The notes: generated from the letters alone by a model not told the origin. DNA of 64,000 nucleotides from Gallionellales bacterium 39-52-133 (GCA_002278935.1 NCJL01000004.1:372001-436000); one strand, 5' to 3'; shown: positions 46,492 to 54,853, numbered from the stretch's first letter. Program-made: numbers and translations.

Positions 46492-48894
46492 CTAAATCGC
46501 GAGCTTTAACCAGGCGACGATTTCGATGGCGGGCAGCGGCCTGCTGAACAGGTATCCCTGATACTGTGTACAGCCTTCCTGGCGCAGGAAGTCGAGCTGT
46601 GCCTGCGTTTCCACACCTTCGGTAACAACCTTCATGTTCAATCCGTTGGCCATCGCAATAATGGCCTTGACGATCGCGGCATCGTCACGATGGGTGGCAA
46701 TACCATCCACAAAGGATTTGTCGATCTTGAGTTTGTCGATATGGAAGCGTTTCAGGTAGCTCAGGCTGGAGTAACCCGTGCCAAAGTCGTCGATTGAAAT
46801 TTCCAGGCCCATGTTGCTTAATTTAAGCAGTGTTTCAACCACTTCATCAATATTCTGTACCAGCATGCTCTCGGTTATTTCTATTCCAAGATTATGTGCG
46901 GCAACGCCGGCTTCGTTCAGGATCGATGCAATGGTTTCCGCCAGCAATTTCTGGCGGAATTGCTGGGCAGACAGGTTGACCGCGAGCCGGGGTACTGCAT
47001 ATCCCTGATTTTGCCATTGCAGAAACTGCTTGCAGGTTGATCTTAGTACCCATTCTCCTATTGTCATTATCAGTCCGCTTTCCTCTGCCAGCGGAATAAA
47101 TTTGTCCGGGGAAATCAGGCCAAGCTCGGGGTGCTGCCAGCGTAACAATACTTCCATTCCTTCCAGCTCGCCACTTGCCATGCCGACCACGGGCTGGAAA
47201 ACCAGAAATAGCTCATTGCGCTCAATGGCATGGCGCAGATCGGCGCTTAAAGCCTGCTTTTCGGCTGCCTGTTCATTCATCTTCTCCGAGAAAAACTGAT
47301 AGTTTCCCCTGCCTGCTTCCTTGGCGTGATACATCGCGATATCGCTGTTTTTAAGCAGGGCTCCCATATTTTCACCGTCATCCGGAAAAACGGCAATGCC
47401 AACGCTTGCGCCGATATGCAGTTCTTTACCCTTGATATAAAAAGGCCGGCTTAGCGAATCAAGTATTTTCTGTGCGATTAAACCCGCATCCTCGGGTGAG
47501 CTGATTGTCGACAGCAGAATGATGAATTCATCGCCACCCTGGCGAGCAACGGTATCTTCGCTGCGCACGTCTTCAACCAGTCTTGTGGCTGCTTCCTGCA
47601 GCAAGCTGTCGCCGATGTCGTGCCCAAGGGTATCGTTGATAATCTTGAATTTATCCAGGTCAATAAACAAAACCGCTGCCTGTAGCTTGCGTCGGCGGTT
47701 GCGTACCAGCGACTGTTCTATGCGATCCTGCAGCAACGCCCTGTTGGGAAGCTTGGTAAGGGTGTCGTGGCTTGCCATGTAGCTGATACGCTGCTCGGCT
47801 TCCTTGCGCTCGCTGATATCCCTTGCCGAGGTGATAAACAGCAGTCTGTTCTGGATGCGGATCTGGTTTGTTTTGAGTTCCAGCGGAAACGCGGAGTAAT
47901 TCTTGCGCATGCCGATGACTTCCCTGTTTACGCCAAAAAGGGAGGAAGCTCCTTTTTCTTCGCTGTATTTTTTATATTTCCCGGATAAATCGAGTTCGTC
48001 TGCGGATATCAGCTGGCTGAAGTTCTGGTTGACGATTTCATTGCCGGTATAGCCGAAAATTTTCTCTGCGGCAGGATTAAAAGAGACGATCAGGCCGTTG
48101 TCTTCAATCACGATGATGCCTTCGTTGATGTTGTCCAGCACGGCATGGATATATGCCTCGCTGTCGCGCAACTCCGCGATGCGCGCCATGACAATATTTT
48201 CAAGGCTGGCATTAAGATTGTTCAGTTCACTTTCAACGCTCTTGCGATTTTCCCGCATCGTGGCAAATGCGCGCACCAGATTGCCCAGTTCGTCTTTTGG
48301 AGCGGGGGGGAGTACCGTTGAGAAATTTCCCAGTGCGAGTTGTTCGGCTGCCTCACTCAGGCGCAACAGCGGCTTGACAATAAATACCGAGACAGTTGCA
48401 TAGATCAATACGCCGAGAAATGCACCAAACAGCGAAATTGCAATCATCACGTTCCTGTAGGTTTCGCGGATTGATAGGTCAATGCGCTCAAGTGACAGTA
48501 CTAGTTCAACGTTGCCAATATTTTCGCCGGCAAAAGTTACCGGCGCGCTAAATGCCTGCACTTTGCCATTGGTATCGGGTTGGTTGCTGTTGCGGCTGGC
48601 CATGATTTTGCCGGCACGATTCCTGATGTTGATTTGCTGCACATCCTGCAGTTTTGCAATGCGCTCGGCGACAGACTCAAGATTGCTGTAGTCATAAGCC
48701 ACTATCATATTGGCGAGCGATTCTGCAATCAGGGTTACGCGTTCCTGGCCGGAGCGGTTGATTTCTTCCGTGAGGCTTTGCTTGGTCTGATAAATGCGGA
48801 ATGCGCCAAAAATACCGAATGCGATTAACAGGCCAATGGTGACAACAAGGAGAAGTTTCCCGCGCAGGTTTAAATGTATAGGCGTTGCTTTCAT
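46492..48894 (-). CDS. HAMP-PAS-GGDEF-EAL c-di-GMP enzyme
   Basis: 800 residues from ATG 48894 (MKATPIHLNLRGK). Upstream in-frame codons to 49029 give a Cys/Gln-rich extension that does not look like protein. Order: membrane helix, periplasmic sensor (about 35-155), second helix, HAMP, PAS (about 260-375), GGDEF with intact RQGGDEF and the RSED inhibitory site five residues before, and EAL with MEVLLRW (EAL as EVL), DDFGTGYSSLSYLKRF and a conserved Glu in TEGVETQ. Both activities may be possible; which one dominates cannot be told from sequence. Confidence 0.92.
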   Translation of the reverse strand: MKATPIHLNLRGKLLLVVTIGLLIAFGIFGAFRIYQTKQSLTEEINRSGQERVTLIAESLANMIVAYDYSNLESVAERIAKLQDVQQINIRNRAGKIMASRNSNQPDTNGKVQAFSAPVTFAGENIGNVELVLSLERIDLSIRETYRNVMIAISLFGAFLGVLIYATVSVFIVKPLLRLSEAAEQLALGNFSTVLPPAPKDELGNLVRAFATMRENRKSVESELNNLNASLENIVMARIAELRDSEAYIHAVLDNINEGIIVIEDNGLIVSFNPAAEKIFGYTGNEIVNQNFSQLISADELDLSGKYKKYSEEKGASSLFGVNREVIGMRKNYSAFPLELKTNQIRIQNRLLFITSARDISERKEAEQRISYMASHDTLTKLPNRALLQDRIEQSLVRNRRRKLQAAVLFIDLDKFKIINDTLGHDIGDSLLQEAATRLVEDVRSEDTVARQGGDEFIILLSTISSPEDAGLIAQKILDSLSRPFYIKGKELHIGASVGIAVFPDDGENMGALLKNSDIAMYHAKEAGRGNYQFFSEKMNEQAAEKQALSADLRHAIERNELFLVFQPVVGMASGELEGMEVLLRWQHPELGLISPDKFIPLAEESGLIMTIGEWVLRSTCKQFLQWQNQGYAVPRLAVNLSAQQFRQKLLAETIASILNEAGVAAHNLGIEITESMLVQNIDEVVETLLKLSNMGLEISIDDFGTGYSSLSYLKRFHIDKLKIDKSFVDGIATHRDDAAIVKAIIAMANGLNMKVVTEGVETQAQLDFLRQEGCTQYQGYLFSRPLPAIEIVAWLKLAI

Positions 48895-49110
48895 AGTTTG
48901 TGGTCTGTTAAGGCCTGGGTATTTTGCGCCGGCCAGGATGACTGCCGGTACCCATTGTTTACCTTGATGAAATCGTGAAATCTGACGAAGCTTACCACAT
49001 CCGGAAGATTGGGAGTGTCGCGAAACCACCGGTAAAAATACCCGTTCTACTTTGAATTCATCAATGCGCAGCTATGCAGAAGGGGGCAACAGGCGGGACG
49101 AAACTTGAGG

Positions 49111-49152
49111 TTGACGAATGAAAAAATGTATGATCAAATGAGAATCATTATC
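49111..49152 (+). promoter_or_regulatory. Promoter with overlapping Fur box before hemP
   Basis: -35 TTGACG (49111-49116), 17 bases, -10 TCAAAT (49134-49139). A Fur box fills 49134-49152: 15 of 19 bases match GATAATGATAATCATTATC, the right half (AATCATTATC) perfectly. Fur-iron would therefore cover the -10 and repress. It governs hemP and probably the following genes. Confidence 0.88.
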
Positions 49153-49181
49153 ATTCGTATTTAAATAACAAGGTGACTACT

Positions 49182-49373
49182 GTGAGTAAAGATATTGCCC
49201 TGCAAACTAAGCCAATGCCGGAAAGGACACCGTCAGTTGGTGAGGCAGGCACACTTGGGCAGGTTGACAGCACCGATTTGCTGGGCAGTCGTGAGGCATT
49301 GATGATTCGCCATCAGGGTGAGTGTTACATCTTGCGCAAAACGCGCGCCGGCAAACTGATATTAACCAAATAG
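49182..49373 (+). CDS. hemP: Hemin uptake protein HemP
   Basis: 63 residues from GTG 49182 (AAGGTG upstream). The C-terminal half LLGSREALMIRHQGECYILRKT followed by RAGKLILTK is the HemP family pattern. HemP in beta- and alphaproteobacteria is small, iron-regulated and linked to activation of haem-uptake genes; some members act as regulators. No haem receptor (bhuR/hmuR) follows it here: the next genes are an outer-membrane barrel and a flavin-transfer set. The Fur box lies 30 bases upstream. Confidence 0.92.
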   Translation: MSKDIALQTKPMPERTPSVGEAGTLGQVDSTDLLGSREALMIRHQGECYILRKTRAGKLILTK

Positions 49374-49422
49374 GATTCCTTTGTATTTATAACAATATGA
49401 TTTTGTAGTGCAGGGAAAAGCA

Positions 49423-49442
49423 GATGCCCCCTGATGGGCATC
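49423..49442 (+). other. Stable hairpin in the hemP-barrel gene spacer
   Basis: GATGCCC-CCTGA-TGGGCATC. It lacks a T-run, so it is more likely an RNA processing or attenuation structure than a terminator. A GCCAGCC-CCTTCGGG-like second hairpin follows at about 49450-49478. Confidence 0.5.
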
Positions 49443-49510
49443 AACCGTTAGCCAGCCAGCCCCTTCGGGCAAGCCAGCCAAATTTAATTAACTGACTTGT
49501 CTGGAGTTTT

Positions 49511-50401
49511 ATGATGAAAAATGTAATTTTGTACACGTTTGTGTGTGCCACCCTGTTGTCTCCTGTTGCACGGGGCGAAAGCCTGTTCGGTATTTTAAAA
49601 GGTGCCGAAACCCTGCCGAAAGATGCGCTGGAAGTAATCCAGCATGTAACAAAACGCTACGACAAAGGCCAGGGTACTTACGAGGCGGTGGATACGAAAA
49701 CCGAGCTGGAATACGGCATCACCGACCGCGCCACCGGGGCTGTGTATTTGCTGGGACAGTCTATCCGCACCGAAGGTTTGAAGATCAATGGATACCTCCC
49801 AAAAGATGAAGCTTATGGTCTGCGCGCTTCAGGCGTGGAAGCCTCGATCAAATACAATTTCCTCAGCCCGGCCAAGGATGACTTCGGCCTGTCCAGCTAT
49901 TTTGCCACCTCCTACTCCTGGCTCGATCCGCATTCCGGACAGGACAAGAAAAAACTCACTTTCGAGCTTGAGTTGCTCATGCAGAAATATTTTCTGGATG
50001 GCGAGCTGACCTGGGCGGGCAATGTGGGCATGGAATCGACCATGGCAAAGCGCGGGGCTCTTGCCGATTTGCCCGCCGATTTTGAATGGTCCACCGATCC
50101 GGAAATGGAAATCGGCTTCAGGGCGGGGACGGGGTTGTCCTACCGCTTTGCGCCCAACTGGTTTGCGGGCGGGGAGATCGTCTATGAAACAGAGTTTGAA
50201 ACCGAGGTGGGCCAGGAACGACGTTCGGTGCAGGCCGGCCCGACGCTGCACTATGGCAGCAAAGACTGGTGGCTGTCGGTGAGCTATCTGCCGCAAATCA
50301 GCGGCGGTGGTGAAATGTACGATAACCAGGCCGATGGCAATTTGCACCTGATTGAGAAAACCAAACAGGAAATTCGCGTGAAAGTGGGCTTTGAATTTTA
50401 A
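49511..50401 (+). CDS. Outer-membrane beta-barrel protein, DUF6662-like (tentative)
   Basis: 296 residues with signal peptide (cleavage after ARGES), many amphipathic strands, and the terminal Phe (KVGFEF) of outer-membrane proteins. It opens with a region (SLFGILKGAETLPKDALE) then KTELEYGITDRATGAVYL. I tentatively place it in the DUF6662 group; function unknown. Two consecutive ATGs (49511, 49514). In position it takes the place of the haem receptor expected after hemP, so it may be part of an iron- or haem-linked outer-membrane step. Confidence 0.75.
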   Translation: MMKNVILYTFVCATLLSPVARGESLFGILKGAETLPKDALEVIQHVTKRYDKGQGTYEAVDTKTELEYGITDRATGAVYLLGQSIRTEGLKINGYLPKDEAYGLRASGVEASIKYNFLSPAKDDFGLSSYFATSYSWLDPHSGQDKKKLTFELELLMQKYFLDGELTWAGNVGMESTMAKRGALADLPADFEWSTDPEMEIGFRAGTGLSYRFAPNWFAGGEIVYETEFETEVGQERRSVQAGPTLHYGSKDWWLSVSYLPQISGGGEMYDNQADGNLHLIEKTKQEIRVKVGFEF

Positions 50402-50480
50402 ACATGCCGGGCCATGCGCAGCTTTGCAGCATGGCCCGGAAAACCGGCAGCTTGAGTTTTTAAGCTGGAAAAAGCTGTTG

Positions 50481-50590
50481 TCCACAGATTTCCACAGATA
50501 TAACAAAGAATGGTCTTGTTTAGCATCAACACCTTTGGGGTGACGCTGACAACATTGATTGCCGCATGAAAATCTGTGAAATCTGTGGAT
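50481..50590. repeat. Paired-arm dispersed repeat, copy 4
   Basis: Left arm TCCACAGATTTCCACAGATA (50481-50500) and right arm AATCTGTGAAATCTGTGGAT (50571-50590) with a 70-base middle. It lies between the barrel gene and the FMN-binding gene; an ATG at 50566 would place translation into the arm but a better start is at 50623. Confidence 0.85.
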
Positions 50591-50622
50591 CGAACGCTGT
50601 TTTTAAATTTAAGGAGAAAGTG

Positions 50623-51165
50623 ATGAGTAACCATAACTGGCTGATGATTCCGGCGCTGATCATTCCCGCCGCACTTCCTGCGCCAGCTTGTGCCGTGCAA
50701 TACCTGACGCTGGAACAGGCGCAGCAAGCCCTGTTTCCCTGGGCGGCGCAGTTTGTGCGGGCAGATGTGCTGATAACGCAGGAGATGAAGCAGCGGATAG
50801 AGAAAAGCAGCGGCGTGCGCGTGCGCAACACGATGCAACAGGTATGGCGTGCCGGGGGAGGTGGAAAAGAACTGGGCTGGTTTGTACTGGACGAGGTGAT
50901 CGGCAAGCATGAATTTATTACCTATGCCGTGGCATTGCTGCCGGATGGCACAGTAAAAGGCATCGATATTCTGGACTATCGCGAGACTCATGGCAGCCAG
51001 ATCAAAAATGAAAAGTGGCGCGCGCAATTTGTCGGTAAAAGGGAGGGTGATGCCTTCAGGCTGGATGAGGATATTAAAAATATCAGCGGCGCAACGCTGT
51101 CGTGCAATAACATCACCAATGGTGTCAAGCGCATTGTGGCAACTTACCGGGAGGTAATGAAATGA
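50623..51165 (+). CDS. Periplasmic FMN-binding domain protein (flavinylated)
   Basis: 180 residues from ATG 50623, with AAGGAG seven bases upstream. Signal peptide (IIPAALPAPACAVQ), then an FMN-binding domain with FVLDEVIGKHEFITYAVAL and the flavin attachment motif SGATLS near the C-terminus; the Thr is the candidate site for the phosphoester-linked FMN, as in NqrC and RnfG. The enzyme that attaches it, ApbE, is encoded by the next gene with an ATGA overlap. Role: one-electron carrier outside the cytoplasm. Confidence 0.9.
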   Translation: MSNHNWLMIPALIIPAALPAPACAVQYLTLEQAQQALFPWAAQFVRADVLITQEMKQRIEKSSGVRVRNTMQQVWRAGGGGKELGWFVLDEVIGKHEFITYAVALLPDGTVKGIDILDYRETHGSQIKNEKWRAQFVGKREGDAFRLDEDIKNISGATLSCNNITNGVKRIVATYREVMK

Positions 51166-52091
51166 ACGCAATGCTGGAGATACCTGAAATGCAATCAGCC
51201 TCTGCACGCGAGCTGGTGCGTGCGCGCCCGATGCTGGGCACGATGGTGGAGATTTCAGCCAGTGGTACTGACGCGGTCCAGATCCGGAAGGCTGTAGCCC
51301 GGGCTTTTGCCGAGATTGAAATCGTACATGGCCTGATGAGCTATCAAGCTGCAGATTCTGACGTGTCGCGCATCAACCGCGACGCGTTTGATGCCGAAGT
51401 ACAGGTGGATGCGCACACCTACAGGGTGTTGCGCGCCGCGCGGCTGCTGGCGGAGGCCAGCAACGGCGTTTTCGATATCAGCATCGCGCCGCAACTCGCG
51501 CGCCTGGGATTTTTGCCGAAACACGCAGATTTCCCGAAGGGTCCCTGTCGTGGCAACTGGCGCGATATTGTGTTGCTGCCGGATAATCGCGTGCGCCTCG
51601 CCTGCAATTTAAATATTGATCTTTCAGGAATTGCAAAAGGCTATGCGGTCGATCTGGCGATCAGGGCGCTGGCCGATGCGGGCATGGTTGCGGGCAGAGT
51701 CAATGCGGGCGGTGATCTGCGCGTGTTTGGCGATGCAGCGCAAGCTGTCAGTGTGCGTGCGCCGCATGCGCACACGCACACCATCCCTTTGCTGGAGCTG
51801 ACGCACGGTGCTGCGGCCACTTCTGCGGGTTACTACAGCGAGCGCCTGCACCAGGGACAGATGGTGATACCCATTATTCATCCGCACAGCAAGCTTGCCT
51901 GCGCAAGCGGATACAGCGTCACCGTGCTGGCGAAAGACTGCATGACGGCCGATGCGCTGACCAAGGTGGTGTATGCCAATCCGCGCGGTGCAACGGCGGT
52001 GCTGAAAAGCTACAAGGCGCGCGCGCTGATTGTGGAGCATGACGCGCAGAGCGGCGCATGCCATATTTTTGATTCACAGCAAGCCATGTAG
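51162..52091 (+). CDS. apbE: FAD:protein FMN transferase (ApbE)
   Basis: 309 residues. Transfers FMN from FAD to Ser/Thr of flavoproteins. Motifs RPMLGTMVEI, DLSGIAKGYAVDLAIRAL, RVNAGGDLRVFG, and the metal-binding segment DALTKVVY. The start overlaps the preceding stop by four bases, which fixes the N-terminus: no signal peptide or lipobox is visible, whereas most Gram-negative ApbE proteins are exported lipoproteins. The adjacent FMN-binding protein is the probable target. Confidence 0.93.
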   Translation: MNAMLEIPEMQSASARELVRARPMLGTMVEISASGTDAVQIRKAVARAFAEIEIVHGLMSYQAADSDVSRINRDAFDAEVQVDAHTYRVLRAARLLAEASNGVFDISIAPQLARLGFLPKHADFPKGPCRGNWRDIVLLPDNRVRLACNLNIDLSGIAKGYAVDLAIRALADAGMVAGRVNAGGDLRVFGDAAQAVSVRAPHAHTHTIPLLELTHGAAATSAGYYSERLHQGQMVIPIIHPHSKLACASGYSVTVLAKDCMTADALTKVVYANPRGATAVLKSYKARALIVEHDAQSGACHIFDSQQAM

Positions 52092-52102
52092 CGCTGAAAA
52101 AA

Positions 52103-52552
52103 ATGAACAGACATACCCCCATGCCGATACGCTTTGCCGCCTCGCACAGGAAATTTCTCTACAGCGTGTTTTCGCTGCTGTGGTTAAGCGGTGCGCTGTG
52201 GCTGGCGTTTCATTATTTTATGCCGGTGGACAGCGAGTTCGGCATTACGCCGCACCCGGCAGAAATCTGGTGGCTGCGCCTGCACGGGCTGATGGTGTTT
52301 GCGGTGCTGGTCGCGCTGGGCACGGTCCTTCCGGTGCATGCGCGGCGGGCGTGGCAATTGAACAAAAACCGCAACAGCGGGCTGCTGTTGAAAGCGTTGT
52401 TTCTGTGGCTGGCACTTTCTGGCTATGCGCTGTATTACTTCGCCAGCGACAGCAATGAAAACTGGCTGCCGCTACTGCACTGGGGGGTGGGTTTGAGCGT
52501 GCCCTTGCTGCTGGCCTTGCATATCCGCAGGGGCAGGCGGAGATTGAGGTAG
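52103..52552 (+). CDS. Four-helix membrane protein with paired histidines (candidate dihaem b)
   Basis: 149 residues with four membrane helices (about 18-40, 58-78, 94-113, 121-140). Helices 2 and 4 carry His at both ends: His61 and His79, His126 and His140. If helices 2 and 4 run parallel, the pairs 61/126 and 79/140 lie on opposite membrane faces, a bis-His arrangement for two b haems as in cytochrome b561 or DUF4405-type proteins. That haem is bound is inference. Twelve bases after apbE; likely the membrane electron entry for the flavoprotein. Confidence 0.7.
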   Translation: MNRHTPMPIRFAASHRKFLYSVFSLLWLSGALWLAFHYFMPVDSEFGITPHPAEIWWLRLHGLMVFAVLVALGTVLPVHARRAWQLNKNRNSGLLLKALFLWLALSGYALYYFASDSNENWLPLLHWGVGLSVPLLLALHIRRGRRRLR

Positions 52553-52587
52553 TTTTGCAAGTACTTGTTTTTATTTAATAAGTTATC

Positions 52588-53427
52588 TTAATGCCGGGGT
52601 GATAGTTTCAGGCTTGCTATCCCGCTGGCTATGATTAGCGCCATGCCGACCCAGCTGTCCAGCGATAAAACTTCTCCCCACAATACGATCCCGAACAAAG
52701 TTGCAAACACCACCGCGCTGTATGACAGGCTGCTGGCAACCAGTGTCCTGCCGGTGCTATAGGCGCGGGTGAGGGCGAGTTGTGCCAGCGTCGCACAACT
52801 GCCCATCCCCAGCAGCAGAAGTGCATTGTGCGGCGTGACTTCGTGGATGGTGTCGAACAGCATCATAGCGCCGCTGATCAGGGTGGCGATCAGGCTGAAA
52901 TAAAAAACAGTGCGCCATTCCGGCTCGCCACTGCGCCCGAGTTCGCGCACATTCAGCATCGCAATGCCGGCAAAAAATCCGGAGATCAGGCCGAGCAGGC
53001 CGGGGACAAGCTGGTCGCGCTCCAGCGTGGGGTGCAGCAGCAGGAGCATGCCGGCAAATCCGGTCATAATTGCAATGACCAGCGGAGCATGAAAGCGCTC
53101 TTTTAAAACCAGCATCAGCAGCACGGTGAGGAACAGCGGCGAGGTGTAATTCAGCGTCACCGCAGTCGCCAGCGGCAGCACCGTGATGCAGTAGAAAAAC
53201 AGCAGCAGCGCGATGGAGCCGGACAGGCCCCGCCACAGATGGCCTAGCCAGTGCGGCGTGGCGATGCTGCCGCCGCGCTGGCGCACAATCGCATACATGA
53301 TGATGAGGCCGATAAACGAGCGGTAGAACACCAGCTCGATATTGCTGAAATATTCCGCGCCGAGTTTGACAAATACGCCCATGCAACCGAACAGGAATCC
53401 GGCGACGAGCATCCAAAGTGCGCCCAT
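52588..53427 (-). CDS. EamA/DMT-superfamily transporter
   Basis: 279 residues, ten membrane helices in two five-helix repeats. First repeat starts ALWMLVAGFLFGCMGVFVKLG and has FYRSFIGLIIMYAIV; second repeat ends SLDSWVGMALIIASGIASL. This is the EamA (RhaT/YdcZ-like) drug and metabolite exporter family; substrate unknown. The gene faces the apbE group and ends 35 bases from the previous gene, with a dispersed repeat upstream of its start. Confidence 0.9.
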   Translation of the reverse strand: MGALWMLVAGFLFGCMGVFVKLGAEYFSNIELVFYRSFIGLIIMYAIVRQRGGSIATPHWLGHLWRGLSGSIALLLFFYCITVLPLATAVTLNYTSPLFLTVLLMLVLKERFHAPLVIAIMTGFAGMLLLLHPTLERDQLVPGLLGLISGFFAGIAMLNVRELGRSGEPEWRTVFYFSLIATLISGAMMLFDTIHEVTPHNALLLLGMGSCATLAQLALTRAYSTGRTLVASSLSYSAVVFATLFGIVLWGEVLSLDSWVGMALIIASGIASLKLSPRH

Positions 53428-53455
53428 ATTTTGCTAGCGCCTGAAAAAAATATTA

Positions 53456-53590
53456 TCCACAGATTTCACAGATTCACACAGATTAGAAAAACAATAGTCA
53501 TTATGAAAGCGGTGAATATGTCCATTCATGATGACTGTGTCGAAGGGCATATCCTGTGTGTTTTTGATTTTATCTGTGTGAATCTGTGGA
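53456..53590. repeat. Paired-arm dispersed repeat, copy 5
   Basis: Left arm 53456-53484 begins TCCACAGATTTCACAGAT and right arm 53569-53590 ends GTGAATCTGTGGA, with an 84-base middle. The left end reads TTATCCACA at 53453-53461, which is a perfect match to the DnaA box. It fills the gap between the DMT gene start and the Rieske gene end. Confidence 0.88.
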
Positions 53591-53609
53591 CAAATGGTTT
53601 TGAAGTTCG

Positions 53610-54713
53610 TTACAGATGCCGCCCAAGTTGGCGGCGCAGGAACTCGTGGAAATGCAGCATGCCGTCTTCGGTGGGTGACTGGTAGGGGCCGCCATCCTCT
53701 ATACCTTGCTTGTACAGCGCGCGGCGGCCTTCGTGCATTTTTCTGCAGATGATGTCGTCTTCCACCGCGGTTTCGTTATAGGCTTTTTTCTCGGCTTCCA
53801 CATACTCGCGTTCGAACAGCACGATATCTTCCGGATAATAAAACTCCACGATGTTGCTGCAGGCATCCGGCCCGCGCGGCACCACAGTGCTCACCACCAG
53901 CGTGTTGGGATACCACTCCACCATGATATTGGGGTAATAGGTCAGCCAGATTGCGCCGTATTTCGGCACTTCGCCGCCGGAATATTTCAGCACCTGTTCC
54001 TGCCAGGCTTTGTACACCTCGCTGCCGGCCTTGCGCAGTTCATGGTTGGTGCCCACCGTCTGCACGCTGTACCAGTCGCCGAAATCCCACTTCAGGTCGT
54101 CGCAGTTTACAAACTGGCTGAGGCCGGGATGGAAGGGCGCGACGTGGTAGTCCTCCAGATACACCTCGATAAAGGTTTTCCAGTTGAAGTTATATTCTTC
54201 CACCTCGACGCGATCCAGCATATAGCCGGAAAAATCCAGATCCTTCATCACGCTGACATTGGCCAGGTCTTTGAGGATGTCGCGTCCGCTCGCAAACAGC
54301 AGGCCGTTCCAGCGCTGCAGCGGCGCCTTGTGCAGATTGAGGCAGGGATTCTGCGGAAAATGCGGCGCGCCCAGCAGCTTGCCGTCCAGCTCGTAGGTCC
54401 AGCGGTGCAGCGGGCACACGATGTGTTTGGCATGACCGCGGCCTTCCAGCATGATGGCCTGGCGATGGCGGCAGATATTGGACAGCAGTTCCACGCGCTG
54501 CTCGTTGCGCACCAGCATTTTGGCGTTATCCAGCCACTCGATGACGTGGTAATCACCGGGATTGGGTACCATCAGCTCATGCCCCACATAGTTGGGGCCG
54601 GCTTCGAACAGCACGCGCTGCTCTACCTCCAGAACTTTGGGGTCAAAATACCAGCGTAGCGGCGGCTGCGCGGAGACTGACAGGAATTGTTCGATTTTGG
54701 CTATTTCGGACAT
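53610..54713 (-). CDS. Rieske non-haem iron oxygenase, alpha subunit
   Basis: 367 residues. Rieske [2Fe-2S] ligands Cys81-x-His83 (CRH) and Cys100-xx-His103 (CPLHR). Mononuclear iron ligands EDYHVAPFH (His190, His195) with an acidic ligand in the C-terminal region. The ending VEDDIICRKMHEGRRAL is usual in this group (choline, carnitine and aromatic ring oxygenases). No ferredoxin, reductase or beta-subunit gene is close, so it must use electron donors encoded elsewhere. Substrate unknown. Divergent from xseB. Confidence 0.9.
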   Translation of the reverse strand: MSEIAKIEQFLSVSAQPPLRWYFDPKVLEVEQRVLFEAGPNYVGHELMVPNPGDYHVIEWLDNAKMLVRNEQRVELLSNICRHRQAIMLEGRGHAKHIVCPLHRWTYELDGKLLGAPHFPQNPCLNLHKAPLQRWNGLLFASGRDILKDLANVSVMKDLDFSGYMLDRVEVEEYNFNWKTFIEVYLEDYHVAPFHPGLSQFVNCDDLKWDFGDWYSVQTVGTNHELRKAGSEVYKAWQEQVLKYSGGEVPKYGAIWLTYYPNIMVEWYPNTLVVSTVVPRGPDACSNIVEFYYPEDIVLFEREYVEAEKKAYNETAVEDDIICRKMHEGRRALYKQGIEDGGPYQSPTEDGMLHFHEFLRRQLGRHL

Positions 54714-54853
54714 GGCTTAACGTACAAAAATCACGATCAATAATTTTAGAGAAGAGGCGAATTGTCCCTGAAATGTGTAGCTAAAGGCAACAAAAATTGT
54801 CCCAACGTGACGCTTTTAGTTAAAATGCGTCCTTTTCGCAAGCGGAGCAAGAC

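Noticed and set aside
48299-48310. G-run in the GGDEF-EAL gene as a phase-variable tract
   Set aside because: It lies inside the HAMP-linker coding sequence (Pro-rich on the coding strand) with no sign that frame change is tolerated.
53453-53461. TTATCCACA as part of a replication origin
   Set aside because: A single perfect DnaA box with no box cluster, no AT-rich unwinding region, and no dnaA/dnaN nearby; it belongs to the dispersed repeat.
14149-53590. CRISPR array from the repeated TCCACAGAT words
   Set aside because: Copies are far apart, inverted in pairs, and have no regular spacing or cas genes.
53706-54659. 317-codon plus-strand frame
   Set aside because: Antisense to the Rieske oxygenase, whose CxH and CxxH ligands prove the minus strand.
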